From NCBI GenBank assembly GCA_017591395.1, contig WEDG01001207.1, forward strand, positions 17,001 to 81,000: a stretch of 64,000 bases of DNA, in the 5' to 3' direction. The translations under genes were made by a program, and so were the position numbers. The notes beneath the pieces are model-generated. The model ran no database searches. It saw only the letters and a list, made by a program, of their open reading frames with translations, and had not been told where the DNA came from. The DNA comes from Schistocephalus solidus. Lineage: Eukaryota > Platyhelminthes > Cestoda > Diphyllobothriidea > Diphyllobothriidae. Below, piece by piece: positions 31,614 through 44,339 of the stretch (positions within the stretch are counted from its first letter, which is position 1; each line of letters opens with the position of its first letter).

Positions 31614-34600
31614 GCAGAGAGGAGACACGATAGAGAATAAGGGTAGATTGATACAGTCTGTTTCGGGCTTATTCTGCCTTCATTCAGCCAATCATAACCC
31701 TGACTACCAGCTGGGACTGGAAACACAAACATGCACTCGAGTACGGCGCAGACAGTCCACACACTGGGTCTAGCAGATGGGTCATAAGCACTTCATCGAA
31801 CCGAAGTTCATCAGTGCCTCACCACCCGTCATTCTCTGTCGCTGCAGATCGGGTATTTATTCAAACAGGAAAAGGCGCACACCGATCTAGTGGCTTCCCG
31901 AAGCAAACAAGCTCCGTATGGGTGGCAAAGGTCACGAACAGGCAACCATTACCAGGCCGAAGTCGGCCAAGTTATAATTGCAGAGAGGAGACACGACAGA
32001 GAATATGGGTAGATTGATACAGTCTGTTTCGGGCTTATTCTGCCTTCATTCAGCCAATCATAACCCTGACTACCAGCTGGGACTGGAAACACAAACATGC
32101 ACTCGAGTACGGCGCAGACAGTCCACACACTGGGTCTAGCAGATGGGTCATAAGCACTTCATCGAAACCGAAGTTCATCAGTGCCTCACCACCTGTCATT
32201 CTCTGTCGCTGCAGATCGGGTATTTATTCAAACAGGAATAGGCGCACACCGATCTAGTGGCTTCCCCGAAGCAAAACAAGCTCCGTATGGGTGGCAAAGG
32301 TCACGAACAGGCAACCACTACCAGGCCGAAGTCGGCCAAGTTATAATTGCAGAGAGGAGACACGACAGAGAATATGGGTAGATTGATACAGTCTGTTTCG
32401 GGCTTATTCTGCCTTCATTCAGCCAATCATAACCCTGACTACCAGCTGGGACTGGAAACACAAACATGCACTCGAGTACGGCGCAGACAGTCCACACACT
32501 GCGTCTAGCAGATGGGTCGTAAGCACTTCATCGAAACCGAAGTTCATCAGTGCCTCACCACCTGTCATTCTCTGTCGCTGCAGATCGGGTATTTATTCAA
32601 ACAGGAATAGGCGCACACCGATCTAGTGACTTCCCGAAGAAAACAAGCTCCGTTTGGGTGGCAAAGGTCACGAACAGGCAACCACTACCAGGCCGAAGTC
32701 GGCCAAGTTATAATTGCAGAGAGGAGACACGACAGAGAATATGGGTAGATTGATACAGTCTGTTTCGGGCTTATTCTGCCTTCATTCAGCCAATCATAAC
32801 CCTGACTACCAGCTGGGACTGGAAACACAAACATGCGCTCGAGTACGGCGCAGACAGTCCACACACTGCGTCTAGCAGATGGGTCGTAAGCACTTCATCG
32901 AAAACCGAAGTTCATCAGTGCCTCACCACCTGTCATTCTCTGTCGCTGCAGATCGGGTATTTATTCAAACAGGAATAGCGCACACCGATCTAGTGGCTTT
33001 CCCGAAGCAAAACAAGCTCCGTATGGGTGGCAAAGGTCACGAACAGGCAACCAATTACCAGGCCGAAGTCGGCCAAGTTATAATTTCAGAGTGGAGACAC
33101 GACAGAGAATATGGGTAGATTGATACAGTCTGTTTCGGGCTTATTCTGCCTTCATTCAGCCAATCATAACCCTGACTACCAGCTGGGACTGGAAACACAA
33201 CCATGCGCTCGAGTACGGCGCAGACAGTCCACACACTGCGTCTAGCAGATGGGTCGTAAGCACTTCATCGAAACCGAAGTTCATCAGTGCCTCACCACCT
33301 GTCATTCTCTGTCGCTGCAGATCGGGTATTTATTCAAACAGGAATAGGCGCACACCGATCTAGTGGCTTCCCGAAGCAAACAAGCTCCGTATGGGTGGCA
33401 AAGGTCACGAACAGGCAACCAATTACCAGGCCGAAGTCGGCCAAGTTATAATTGCAGAGAGGAGACACGACAGAGAATATGGGTAGATTGATACAGTCTG
33501 TTTCGGGCTTATTCTGCCTTCATTCAGCCAATCATAACCCTGACTACCAGCTGGGACTGGAAACACAACCATGCGCTCGAGTACGGCGCAGACAGTCCAC
33601 ACACTGCGTCTAGCAGATGGGTCGTAAGCACTTCATCGAAAACCGAAGTTCATCAGTGCCTCACCACCTGTCATTCTCTGTCGCTGCAGATCGGGTATTT
33701 ATTCAAACAGGAATAGGCGCACACCGATCTAGTGGCTTCCCGAAGAAAACAAGCTCCGTATGGGTGGCAAAGGTCACGAACAGGCAACCAATTACCAGGC
33801 CGAAGTCGGCCAAGTTATAATTGCAGAGAGGAGACACGACAGAGAATATGGGTAGATTGATACAGTCTGTTTCGGGCTTATTCTGCCTTCATTCAGCCAA
33901 TCATAACCCTGACTACCAACTGGGACTGGAAACACAAACCATGCGCTCGAGTACGAGCGCAGACAGTCCACACACTGCGTCTAGCAGATGGGTCGTAAGC
34001 ACTTCATCGAAACCGAAGTTCATCAGTGCCTCACCACCTGTCATTCTCTGTCGCTGCAGATCGGGTATTTATTCAAACAGGAATAGGCGCACACCGATCT
34101 AGTGGCTTCCCGAAGCAAAACAAGCTCCGTATGGGTGGCAAAGGTCACGAACAGGCAACCAATTACCAGGCCGAAGTCGGCCAAGTTATAATTGCAGAGA
34201 GGAGACACGACAGAGAATATGGGTAGATTGATACAGTCTGTTTCGGGCTTATTCTGCCTTCATTCAGCCAATCATAACCCTGACTACCAGCTGGGACTGG
34301 AAACACAAACATGCGCTCGAGTACGGCGCAGACAGTCCACACACTGCGTCTAGCAGATGGGTCGTAAGCACTTCATCGAAAACCGAAGTTCATCAGTGCC
34401 TCACCACCTGTCATTCTCTGTCGCTGCAGATCGGGTATTTATTCAAACAGGAATAGGCGCACACCGATCTAGTGGCTTCCCGAAGCAAAACAAGCTCCGT
34501 ATGGGTGGCAAAGGTCACGAACAGGCAACCAATTACCAGGCCGAAGTCGGCCAAGTTATAATTGCAGAGAGGAGACACGACAGAGAATATGGGTAGATTG

Positions 34601-37258
34601 ATACAGTCTGTTTCGGGCTTATTCTGCCTTCATTCAGCCAATCATAACCCTGACTACCAGCTGGGACTGGAAACGCAAACATGCGCTCGAGTACGGCGCA
34701 GACAGTCCACACACTGCGTCTAGCAGATGGGTCGTAAGCACTTCATCGAAACCGAAGTTCATCAGTGCCTCACCACCCTGTCATTCTCTGTCGCTGCAGA
34801 TCGGGTATTTATTCAAACAGGAATAGGCGCACACCGATCTAGTGGCTTCCCGAAGCAAACAAGCTCCGTATGGGTGGCAAAGGTCACGAACAGGCAACCA
34901 ATTACCAGGCCGAAGTCGGCCAAGTTATAATTGCAGAGAGGAGACACGACAGAGAATATGGGTAGATTGATACAGTCTGTTTCGGGCTTATTCTGCCTTC
35001 ATTCAGCCAATCATAACCCTGACTACCAGCTGGGACTGGAAACACAACCATGCGCTCGAGTACGGCGCAGACAGTCCACACACTGCGTCTAGCAGATGGG
35101 TCGTAAGCACTTCATCGAAACCAAAGTTCATCAGTGCCTCACCACCTGTCATTCTCTGTCGCTGCAGATCGGGTATTTATTCAAACAGGAATAGGCGCAC
35201 ACCGATCTAGTGGCTTCCCCGAAGCAAAACGACTCCGTATGGGTGGCAAAGGTCACGAATAGGCAACCATTACCAGGCCGAAGTCGGCCAAGTTATAATT
35301 GCAGAGAGGAGACACGACAGAGAATATGGGTAGATTGATACAGTCTGTTTCGGGCTTATTCTGCCTTCATTCAGCCAATCATAACCCTGACTACCAGCTG
35401 GGACTGGAAACACAAACATGCGCTCGAGTACGGCGCAGACAGTCCACACACTGCGTCTAGCAGATGGGTCGTAAGCACTTCATCGAAAACCGAAGTTCAT
35501 CAGTGCCTCACCACCTGTCATTCTCTGTCGCTGCAGATCGGGTATTTACTCAAACAGGAATAAGCGCACACCGATCTAGTGGCTTCCCGAAGCAAACAAG
35601 CTCCGTATGGGTGGCAAAGGTCACGAACAGGCAACCAATTACCAGGCCGAAGTCGGCCAAGTTATAATTGCAGAGAGGAGACACGACAGAGAATATGGGT
35701 AGATTGATACAGTCTGTTTCGGGCTTATTCTGCCTTCATTCAGCCAATCATAACCCTGACTACCAGCTGGGACTGGAAACACAAACATGCGCTCGAGTAC
35801 GGCGCAGACAGTCCACACACTGCGTCTAGCAGATGGGTCGTAAGCACTTCATCCGAAAACCAAGTTCATCAGTGCCTCACCACCTGTCATTCTCTGTCGC
35901 TGCAGATCGGGTATTTATTCAAACAGGAAATAGGCGCACACCGATCTAGTGGCTTTCCCGAAGCAAAACAAGCTCCGTATGGGTGGCAAAGGTCACGAAC
36001 AGGTAACTAATTACCAGGCCGAAGTCGGCCAAGTTATAATTGCAGAGAGGAGACACGACAGAGAATATGGGTAGATTGATACAGTCTGTTTCGGGCTTAT
36101 TCTGCCTTCATTCAGCCAATCATAACCCTGACTACCAGCTGGGACTGGAAACACAAACATGCGCTCGAGTACGGCGCAGACAGTCCACACACTGCGTCTA
36201 GCAGATGGGTCGTAAGCACTTCATCGAAAACCGAAGTTCATCAGTGCCTCACCACCCTGTCATTCTCTGTCGCTGCAGGTCGGTATTTATTCAAACAGGA
36301 ATAAGCGCACACCGATCTAGTGGCTTCCCGAAGCAAACAAGCTCCGTATGGGTGGCAAAGGTCACGAACAGGCAACCAATTACCAGGCCGAAGTCGGCCA
36401 AGTTATAATTGCAGAGAGGAGACACGACAGAGAATATGGGTAGATTGATACAGTCTGTTTCGGGCTTATTCTGCCTTCATTCAGCCAATCATAACCCTGA
36501 CTACCAGCTGGGACTGGAAACACAACCATGCGCTCGAGTACGGCGCAGACAGTCCACACACTGCGTCTAGCAGATGGATCGTAAGCACTTCATCGAAAAC
36601 GAAGTTCATCAGTGCCTTACCACCTGTCATTCTCTGTCGCTGCAGATCGGGTATTTATTCAAACAGGAATAGGCGCACACCGATCTAGTGGCTTCCCGAA
36701 GCAAAACAAGCTCCGTATGGGTGGCAAAGGTCACGAATAGGCAATAATTTCCAGCCGAAGTCGGCCAAGTTATAATTGCAGAGAGGAGACACGACAGAGA
36801 ATATGGGTAGATTGATACAGTCTGTTTCGGGCTTATTCTGCCTTCATTCAGCCAATCATAACCCTGACTACCAGCTGGGACTGGAAAACACAAACATGCG
36901 CTCGAGTACGGCGCAGACAGTCCACACACTGCGTCTAGCAGATGGGTCGTAAGCACTTCATCGAAACCGAAGTTCATCAGTGCCTCACCACCTGTCATTC
37001 TCTGTCGCTGCAGATCGGGTATTTATTCAAACAGGAATAGGCGCACACCGATCTAGTGGCTTCCCGAAGCAAACGCCCGTAAGGGTGGCAAAGGTCACGA
37101 ACAGGCAACCAATTACCAGGCCGAAGTCGGCCAAGTTATAATTGCAGAGAGGAGACACGACAGAGAATATGGGTAGATTGATACAGTCTGTTTCGGGCTT
37201 ATTCTGCCTTCATTCAGCCAATCATAACCCTGACTACCAGCTGGGACTAGAAACACAA
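31614..37258. repeat. Satellite array, unit about 369 bp, 15.3 copies
   Basis: The landmark gcagagaggagacacgac recurs at 31614, 31980, 32349, 32715, 33085, 33454, 33823, 34194, 34564, 34933, 35301, 35670, 36042, 36411, 36779 and 37144. Spacings run from 365 to 372 with 369 commonest. The last unit stops after about 115 bp at 37258. Units are very similar; length changes come from single-base indels in homopolymers. Each unit includes the perfect hairpin ggccga-ag-tcggcc and the palindrome ccagctgg. Frames of 60-80 codons recur but are closed by stops in every unit and shifted by indels, so I do not call genes. The leftmost units differ most (atgcactcgag, gggtcataagc) from the rest (atgcgctcgag, gggtcgtaagc). 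Confidence 0.97.
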
Positions 37259-37639
37259 ATTGTGCGATTTATTATTGTAAATAATACTGTTTGTAATTTT
37301 TGAGCAACGGTTTTCTATAAAAACATTTCCTCTCCTCTGTGCACATCCCCAATTGACATCCCTCATACTACCTGCAGATCCAAAAATCATTCTACTTTCC
37401 CTGTATAGCTGCGTGTGCTTAGAGTACTTACTGCATTATGCGCAATAGAGCGCACACATATCTCCGGAAATACTGCAGGTGCAGTAACTGGTTCCATCTA
37501 TTGGTACACTTTGATATTTCCCTTGCAATTTTGATGTTCCGTTTTTCCAAATGTTTGATATACTTCTGCTGCTGATACCGAATTAGGGGGTTCAAAATGA
37601 GCCAACTATATTTCCCGAAAATAAACTGAAATGAACAGA
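37259..37639. other. Spacer between satellite and retroelements
   Basis: About 380 bp with no recognised feature. Confidence 0.4.
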
Positions 37640-38262
37640 ACCAAGATCATATCCCCTCTGTATTGCCTCATAAGAAAGAGAACAAATTTTTAAGTCTTTC
37701 TATTTGGCAGTCATGGGTAGGCACTCTAATCGAATGACTGATTTTGTCGCCTTCGTTGAACTTGCTCCAACAGAGTGTAGTCTTGCTTCGTCCAGGGAGC
37801 CACGCCTGAACGCACTATTCCAACACCTGCCGGATATATGTTTTCAATTACGTGACGACTCGTTCGTCGAGACTACAGCAGAATCTCCTGATCACTCCTG
37901 GGATACGCATAGCCAATGCTATCTTGGGACAGTCGCAACGATGGTTTAGAGTGGTTATTATTAACACACCCTAAGTCCTTAAGATCATTTACTTGCTCGA
38001 TTTGGTGACACTGTTATTCTCGAACCTCATCACCCATCTTCCCTAACTAGACCGTATTTGAATAACTTGGAATTTGTTGAAATTTCAGCTGCAGCAGCCA
38101 CTAATCACACCCGACTTTTGCAAGCGATCTAACTTATTTTGTAAGTTCCACGCATCATCAGGTTTTTACATCGAAGTCCATAACTTCAGATCATCAGCTA
38201 ACATGAGCTTCTCGCATGTCAGACAATCACTACAGTCATTCACTTACAGAGTGTCCAAACAA
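37640..38262 (-). pseudogene. CR1-C RT C-terminal fragment
   Basis: This matches the minus-strand RT end of the full CR1-C element (39950-40640) in two blocks. One is near 37640-37930 (thumb region, with the words accaagatcatatcccctctgtattgcct and gccacgcctgaacgca shared with 40000-40170). The other is near 38080-38262 (before motif C, with cttctcgcatgtcagacaatc). The catalytic Asp pair region is mutated. It directly follows the CR1-A tail on the same strand. Confidence 0.75.
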
Positions 38263-38264
38263 AA

Positions 38265-39612
38265 TCTCACGAAAATGCGTCAATGAACTGAAGTCCTCAG
38301 CATCTTAGGATCCAGAATTGAATTCTGATAATGGTAAGTATCCAAAGAAATGGGATTTGGGACTGTAGACCACTGAATGTGAACGTCCGAATGACGTCAG
38401 CGCTTGGATGACTGGTGATATAAGGAGACATCATAGTTCATGTGGCTGACCCGAGGTAGTGAAAATATAGTTTCCAAGAGGGTCACTTAAATTCCCCTGG
38501 ATGGTCCTTTCTCCGAGTCATGGGAAAGCTGGCAGCATGAGGAAAATAAAAGGTTAATAGAATCAGTGCTAAGATAAATGTGCAGCTTTCGCTTGAATGC
38601 AGATAGACTTATTTCAATTGGCAAGTTATTCCAAAGAAAACTGTACTCTAGAAGCAAAGAGAGACCGCTTCATAACGTGGAGGATGCAGGGGAGGTATAA
38701 TTAGTGCAGCACTTCTTAGGAAGCTACAAGGAAGACTAACGGGGTAATGACAGTAAGCTTGGGGAGAGTTGAGCTTCATAGTTTAGTCGGAAAAGGAGAC
38801 AAAAGTCTGCTTCCAAGTCTCCTGACTCCAAAGAAATTCTTTTAGCCTGGCTAGCTGGCATCTGTTGAGCAGGGAAGCAGCTGAAAAGAGTCGGAAATAG
38901 GGAGCTTTTGTGAAATATCTTTGGATATTTTCAATTTCAAACGGCTAGATTTGTTCATTAAAACCGAAGAAAGGACAGAAAAATTCAAGAATGGGAAGTA
39001 CAAACATACTGATAAAGTCTTAATTTACTCAAGAAGGTAGAAATTATAAGAAATAAAGCCGCAAATCTGAGCAGCTTTTGGCCGTAATTCTATCGGCCTG
39101 GAGGCAAAAGATTTAATTTCTATTGGTGGAGGAACTTTCAATCATAGGGCAACCTTCAAAAATAAGAGGTGGTGCAGGCAGCCTTACAGGCCCAAAAACT
39201 CATGTAGCGACACTTAGTAGGTGAGAACTCTATTATCATGTGGAGCTCCAGGCCGAAAGACGTCTAAGTCTGGATAAATTTGTTCTAGGCAACTGCTCGG
39301 TCGTAGAGTTAGAGAAGGAATTCACGCATTTGAGGTCATCAGCATAAATAAAAGATTGAGAATGTTTAGCTATGGATTAAATATATCATTTATGTACAGT
39401 AAGAACAACAAAGGACCTGCAAATTCTGGTACCTTGTAGAACACCACTAACAATAGGGTAGGACTTGGAGTATGAGGACCCAACTAAAACTCTTTTTGCT
39501 TTCGTCATCATTTAGGTATGATCTAATAAAGCTCAGTAAGGGACTATGAAATCCTATAGCTTCTAGTTTAGCTAGAAGTCATTGTGGGCACTTTATCGAA
39601 TGCCGTAATTCA
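38265..39612 (-). pseudogene. CR1-A RT C-terminal half and 3' tail
   Basis: On the minus strand the segment starts at an AFDKVP-like RT motif A near 39600 and reads through a GVLQGT block near 39430 and FIYADDLKCV near 39350. It continues to the C-terminal NESS-like region near 38960 and the 3' tail with tagaattgaattctg-type words near 38300. Frameshifts interrupt it, for instance after LQGT. The 5' end abuts the tail of the CR1-C element at about 39612-39640. The start inside the RT fits 5' truncation during target-primed reverse transcription. Confidence 0.75.
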
Positions 39613-39859
39613 GTATAATTCAGTATATATAAGAGAGATAGGCAGAGCCTTTGAAAAAACCTATTTACAGATAGACGCTGCAAAATAAGCAAATGTTACA
39701 TGGCGATAGTCGTTTTAGTATATCAATCATTGCTGTCGACTAATTATATGTTCATCAAGTAAAAATGCATCAAGTCTTTCTTTAAACATTTCAACGCTTT
39801 CAGCCCGAAACAACCGAGGCTGGCAGTTTGTTCCATTCGTCAATCACCCGTTGGGAAAA

Positions 39860-42560
39860 GAAGTTGGCCCGCACTTCAAGTTTGGCGTGATTTCTTTTCA
39901 GTTTGTATTGGTGACCTCGGAGACTTGTCATGTTTGCCAATTCAAAAAAAGTTGGCCATCTGAAGAGCACAATCAACTCCTCTGACCAGTTTGAAGACTA
40001 AGATCATATCCCCTCTGTATTGCCTATAAGAGAGAGGAAAAATTTTAAGTCTTTCTAGGCGGCCCTCATAGGGTAGGCATTCCAATCCGCTGACTAGTTT
40101 CGTTGCTCTCCGTTGAACTTTCTCCAGCAGAGCGTAGTCATGTTTCGTCCAAGGGCACCACGCCTGAACGCAATATTCCAACACCGGCCGGATAAATGTT
40201 CCAAACACGCGCCCAAAAAAAGCTCCCCGTCAAAATTAACGAAGGACCTCCTGATTGCGCCTAAGATACACATAGCTTTCTTTTGCGATATTCGCACAGT
40301 GCGACGATGGTTTGAGAGTTGGTGTTATCCATATACCCAAGTCCTTTTAGAATGTTTACCTCCTGGAGTTGGTGACCACTGATGGAGTACTGGTATTCAA
40401 ATCTAATCAGCCTTCTGAACTAGACCGCAGTCAGATTATTTGGCATTTTTAAGATTAAGGTTCAGCAGCCACTCATCACACCATGTTTGCAAGCGATCTA
40501 AGTTTTGTTGTAATTTTCGCGCATCCTCCGGTTTTTTTCAATCGAGTTCCATAACTTCAAATCGTCAGCGAACATTACCTTCTCGCATGTCAGACAATCC
40601 AGGCAGTCGTTTACGTATATCAGAAACAAAATGGGACCCAGAACGCTGCCCTGCGGAACTCCACTGTGAACGGTTTCCCAGTGAGACTTGGTGTCTCCGA
40701 TACAAACACGCTGGCGCCTGTTCAGAGAAAGTCGGCCAACCATTTGAGTAGGTTGCCAGACACACCCATTTGACGGAGCTTAAAGATCAGACGTTTGTGT
40801 GGAACCCCTGTCAAAGGCTTTGCTAAAGTCAATGTAGACCGCATCGACTGACAAACCCATTTCTAATGATTTTTGTCCAACTTTCCATGGATGTGAGCAA
40901 GTTTGTGAGGCAGGATCGACCACTTCGAAATCCATGTTGATATGAACTAAGCAAGTTATTCTCTTCAAGATGCCTCATCAGTTCCGTTTTGATTATCTTC
41001 TCCATCATTTTTGCAACAGATACTTGTGAGGCTGACTGGTCGGAAACTGTTTGGTGATGTCCCTCTCCTCCTTTTATAGATGGGGGTTATGTTGGCTATC
41101 TTCCACTCGGTAGTAGAGCCCCGCCTCCATCGAACTTTCAAATATCTTGAGAGCGGAGAGGCCAGCTGTTCTGTGAGTTCATTGAGAACTTTTGCGGATA
41201 TACCCATCTGGGCCAGGTGATTTAGTGGGCTGTAGCTGTTTCAGAGTTTTTCTTACTGTGTCCATTGGGAACGACACCGTGCTTATTTTGTTTGTAGATG
41301 TGGCAGTACTGTAGTATTCATCCTCGTCAAAAAATGGTTCCTCGGTATACACGGACATAAAGAAATTGAGTAAGAGGCAGGTCTTATCAGAGTTATCAGT
41401 AAACCTGTTTCCCTGATTGTCTTTAAGACAAGGAATGCAGTCGCGATTTCTGTTTTGCCTTATTAACGTAAGCATAAAACCTTTTCGAATTTCTTGCATG
41501 TCTTTTAACTATTTCTGACTCAAAGGCTGATCTTTTCTTTCTCAGAAGGTTCCGACACCGATTTCGCTGTTTCTTAAAAGCGGAAAAATGTTCGGGTTGT
41601 TGATATCTGGCATATGTTCTCCACAGTCTTTTTTCTTCTTGAGATTCCTTTTTATTTCGGATGTCACCCACTCGGTTCAAGAGACGTATGATAGCCTTTT
41701 AAGTGGGCAGAATTTCTCACCAATTGGTGAATCAATTTACTAATGAAGAACCAGGCAGCATTAGGGTCAGGTACATGTGCAGGGCCCAGCCCATCCCATT
41801 CAGTAATTCTTTCATTTTGGGATAATCCCTTTCCATACATTTCTCTGCCTAACTGCACGACGTTTGGGTACAGAAAAATGACTGTACTCCCAAGCAAGAA
41901 CACAATGATCACTTCTGTCCAAGCGGCACGTAAGAACTTAATGCAAGGATGCAATTGTCGCTCCTACTAATGATTAGATCCAAAACAGCTTGATCTGCTG
42001 CCCATTTCGGAACCGCGTCTTCATTGTGACATGTTGGGTAAGAAACTCTGTCATTTACCAACTGGAAGTAATTTCTGTTCGAATGAATTTTCCGATCGCG
42101 AGCAGTACATTGACACCCAATCGATATCGGGAGCGTTGAAATCTCCAAGTATTAATAAATGTTTGCTACGGCAGATTTGCTTTTACCTCTGTGATGAGTG
42201 CTTCGTCCGTGTCCGTTCGCTGTCCCGGGGTCGATATACCACGGCAATATGGAGGTCTGGTTGTTTGGGATTTCCAGTTTACAAACAAAGTGTTTCGCAA
42301 GACGAGATCCTATTTGGCGAGGGCACATCCGGAATGAAGTCAATGCCTTCTCGTATAAACATTGCGATTCCACCACCCCCTACGTCCGTTTCTATCCATG
42401 CGGATAAGCTGAAAACCGTCTATTCGGACTTCTGTGTCTGCGGATTTGTTCATTTAACCATGTTTCAGTTAGAGCTATGAAGTCAGGTTGTAAATGGTCC
42501 ACGACCAGTTTAATTTCATCCATTTTGTTCAATAGACTCTGCACATTTGTGTACATCATT
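39860..42560 (-). pseudogene. CR1-C ORF2: endonuclease and reverse transcriptase
   Basis: The endonuclease start MMYTNVQSLLNKMDEIKL lies near 42558 and is followed by DFIALTETWLNEQI. An EISTLPISIG-type segment near 42145 stands where GDFN..DI should be. In the linker LWRTYARYQQPEHFSAFKKQ lies near 41620, and FFMSVYTEEPFFDEDEYY near 41360. RT blocks are LQPTKSPGPDGYI near 41220, VYIDFSKAFD (motif A) near 40830, SGVPQGSVLGPILFLIYVND near 40640, and MFADDLKLW (motif C) near 40565. The C-terminal EYCVQAWCPWTKHD lies near 40165, followed by the RGHQYKLKRNHAK and VRANFFSQRVIDEWN region near 39900-39860. At least four frame breaks separate these pieces. The protein would nick DNA and copy element RNA at the nick. 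Confidence 0.85.
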
Positions 42561-42569
42561 TTAATCTTG

Positions 42570-43935
42570 TTTCCCTTGCACTCGATTTCTGAAGATTTTT
42601 AGTTCTTTTCTTCCACATGAGATTTTTGCTGGATATTTCACAAGATATATCCAGTCTCCTGTCTGGGTTCAAATCTATAGGCATTTGGTAGGGCTTTTGA
42701 CCGGCGTGGTTGCCGTCAATTTCACCGGATGTTCCCATAAAAACGAGCGCACCGTTTTGACTATTTTGTTGTCTACAATTTTCAAGTTTTGTTCCCCCTC
42801 GTATTGATCGCCTTTCAATTCTGCTACCAGTGTCCTCATTTTCATCCGATCGGTGGGAGAGTAATCCGGCTGAAAAAAACTCCACGATGATTCTTTTCGT
42901 AGTTGGGACTTTCGAGAGAGCAAAAAGATCTACCTGCTGTTTACTCCCCAAAACGACTTTTAATGGTCTTGGTCGAACCTCGTGCGTTTCATTTGTAACG
43001 AGAGGCCCCAATCGAAAGATCTTTTGATGTCGACTATCACACCAGTTTCTTGCGTATCATTCAATAAATTTTGGAATGTCAGCAGATCCTGTTTTTACCC
43101 TTTCTTTGGCGTTTCCCCAGTAGCCTCTGAGACTCCCTGAACTACCAGACAAAATGACCTGTCAGGAAAAACTCTGTTTCTGCATCCCTGCTTTCTTTTA
43201 GTGATTGAAGGTTGAATCATACCCTTTGATACAGTCTTTAATACTGTGTTCAAATTTGTCTTCATCGATGAGCCTGTTGGTTGATCAGCAGACATCTCTA
43301 TGGATCTTTCGAACAGTGTGAGTTCGCCTGACAATGCGTTTGCACGAATAGCACCCGGAAAACCTGAATTTTTGGTTTATGGCATCCAGGTCTGTCGATA
43401 AGTCGTAGGCCACTTTTTCCGCCATTACTTTGCTGGCTACCATGCTCCTGCTTCATTGTTGTTCGATGGACATCTAAAGAGCATGCTGCTGTCGCTCGTC
43501 CGTGGCAGTAAATAAACCTTAAGATTACTGTTTTTCGACTTTTTCAGAGACCGTCGATCGCTGATTTACTTTTGTGCAGTCGGATTCTATGTGCACCAGA
43601 TTTCCGAACCTGGGGGAAACGCAAGACATAATTTCCTCCTCGCTTATTTTTCTTTCTGGTCATCTGTATTTCAACTGACTCCAGAGGTTTGTTCTAATGA
43701 CTTCGTTCTTTTTCTTTGTTTCTGGCTTAATGTTGTGCCTATTGACTTCTACCGTTTCCCTTTTCGATGATTATGTTCTAGCTTGCTGGATGTTTTTCGG
43801 CTCATTTTGCATCGTGTTTCGGCGAGTTAATTTTTTATTATGCTCTTTTATGAGGACTGATATTATTTCCGATAGAGATCGAGGTCTCCTTCAATCTCAA
43901 AACTCTGGTTGTGAGTCCTCGGCATCCATCACAGT
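42570..43935 (-). pseudogene. CR1-C ORF1 (RRM-like RNA-binding protein)
   Basis: The minus-strand reading begins near 43931 with MDAEDSQPE. A region with a CYSCKR motif follows near 43350, and an RRM-like part near 42990-42700 with RPRPLKVVLGSKQQVDLF, FFQPDYSPTDRMKMR and AELKGDQYEGEQNLKIVDN. The last three blocks equal those of the CR1-B and 24-kb ORF1s. Stops break it into frames at 43334-43095, 43011-42556 and 42923-42675. ORF2 follows on the same strand. Confidence 0.75.
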
Positions 43936-44150
43936 GTGCCAGCCCTTCGCTCGTTTAGCTTAGTTTTGGTAATGTTCAGTAGTGCACCGCTTTCTTCATT
44001 ATTGCTGCTTTGTGGTTCTTCTCGGTCTGCTGGAGAGTGACTTGAGTATTTCTGGTAAGTTTTGTCCCATGAAATCGAAAACGGTTTTACAAAAGATAGG
44101 AGAGATCATTATTTTTGTAGTGGTATACTATTTGTTTTGTTCTGCTGGCT

Positions 44151-44230
44151 TCGGGCGTGGCCGAGCGGTCAAGAGCATCGGTAGCTAATCGAGAGGTTGG
44201 TGTTTTCGAGTCCTGGCTGAAGCGGTGAAT
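44151..44230 (+). other. tRNA-like sequence (Ser/Leu type A box)
   Basis: An A-box-like gtggccgagcggtcaaga is followed about 45 bases later by a B-box-like gttttcgagtcc. The T loop has one base too many, and the acceptor ends pair poorly. It resembles a class II tRNA pseudogene or a SINE head. It lies just upstream of the CR1-C 5' end, on the opposite strand. Confidence 0.4.
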
Positions 44231-44339
44231 AATGTTTCTCGCGTGGTCGGGTCGTGAACATTTGCGTTTCCCATGCCAGCAAGATCTCTACGAGGATGCA
44301 TTAAGTTTTAACGAGCAGCTTAAATTATCAAGCGAATAG

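Larger units (their letters stand above)
39640..43940 (-). mobile_element. CR1-C: nearly full-length CR1/jockey-like non-LTR retrotransposon
   Basis: This 4.3-kb minus-strand element contains ORF1 (about 43935-42570), ORF2 endonuclease (42560-41660) and RT (41660-39860), and a 3' tail to about 39640. It is the best preserved element in the window: the RT motifs A, B and C are all recognisable with both catalytic Asp residues. Stops and frameshifts remain. Fragments of the same family lie at 37640-38262 and 23600-25046. Confidence 0.85.

Noticed and set aside
31814..36998. Repeated 60-120 codon open frames in the satellite
   Set aside because: They are by-products of the tandem unit, closed in each unit and shifted by single-base indels, with no domain.
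31614..37258. Hammerhead-like motif in each satellite unit (ctgacta, a short ccag/ctgg stem, then gaaac)
   Set aside because: The core consensus is CUGANGA, and here the invariant G is replaced (CTGACTA). The reverse strand has ctgatga but no GAAA after the stem. No flanking stems could be matched with confidence.
31614..37258. CRISPR-like array
   Set aside because: There is no alternation of short repeats and unique spacers; whole 369-bp units repeat, in a eukaryotic setting.
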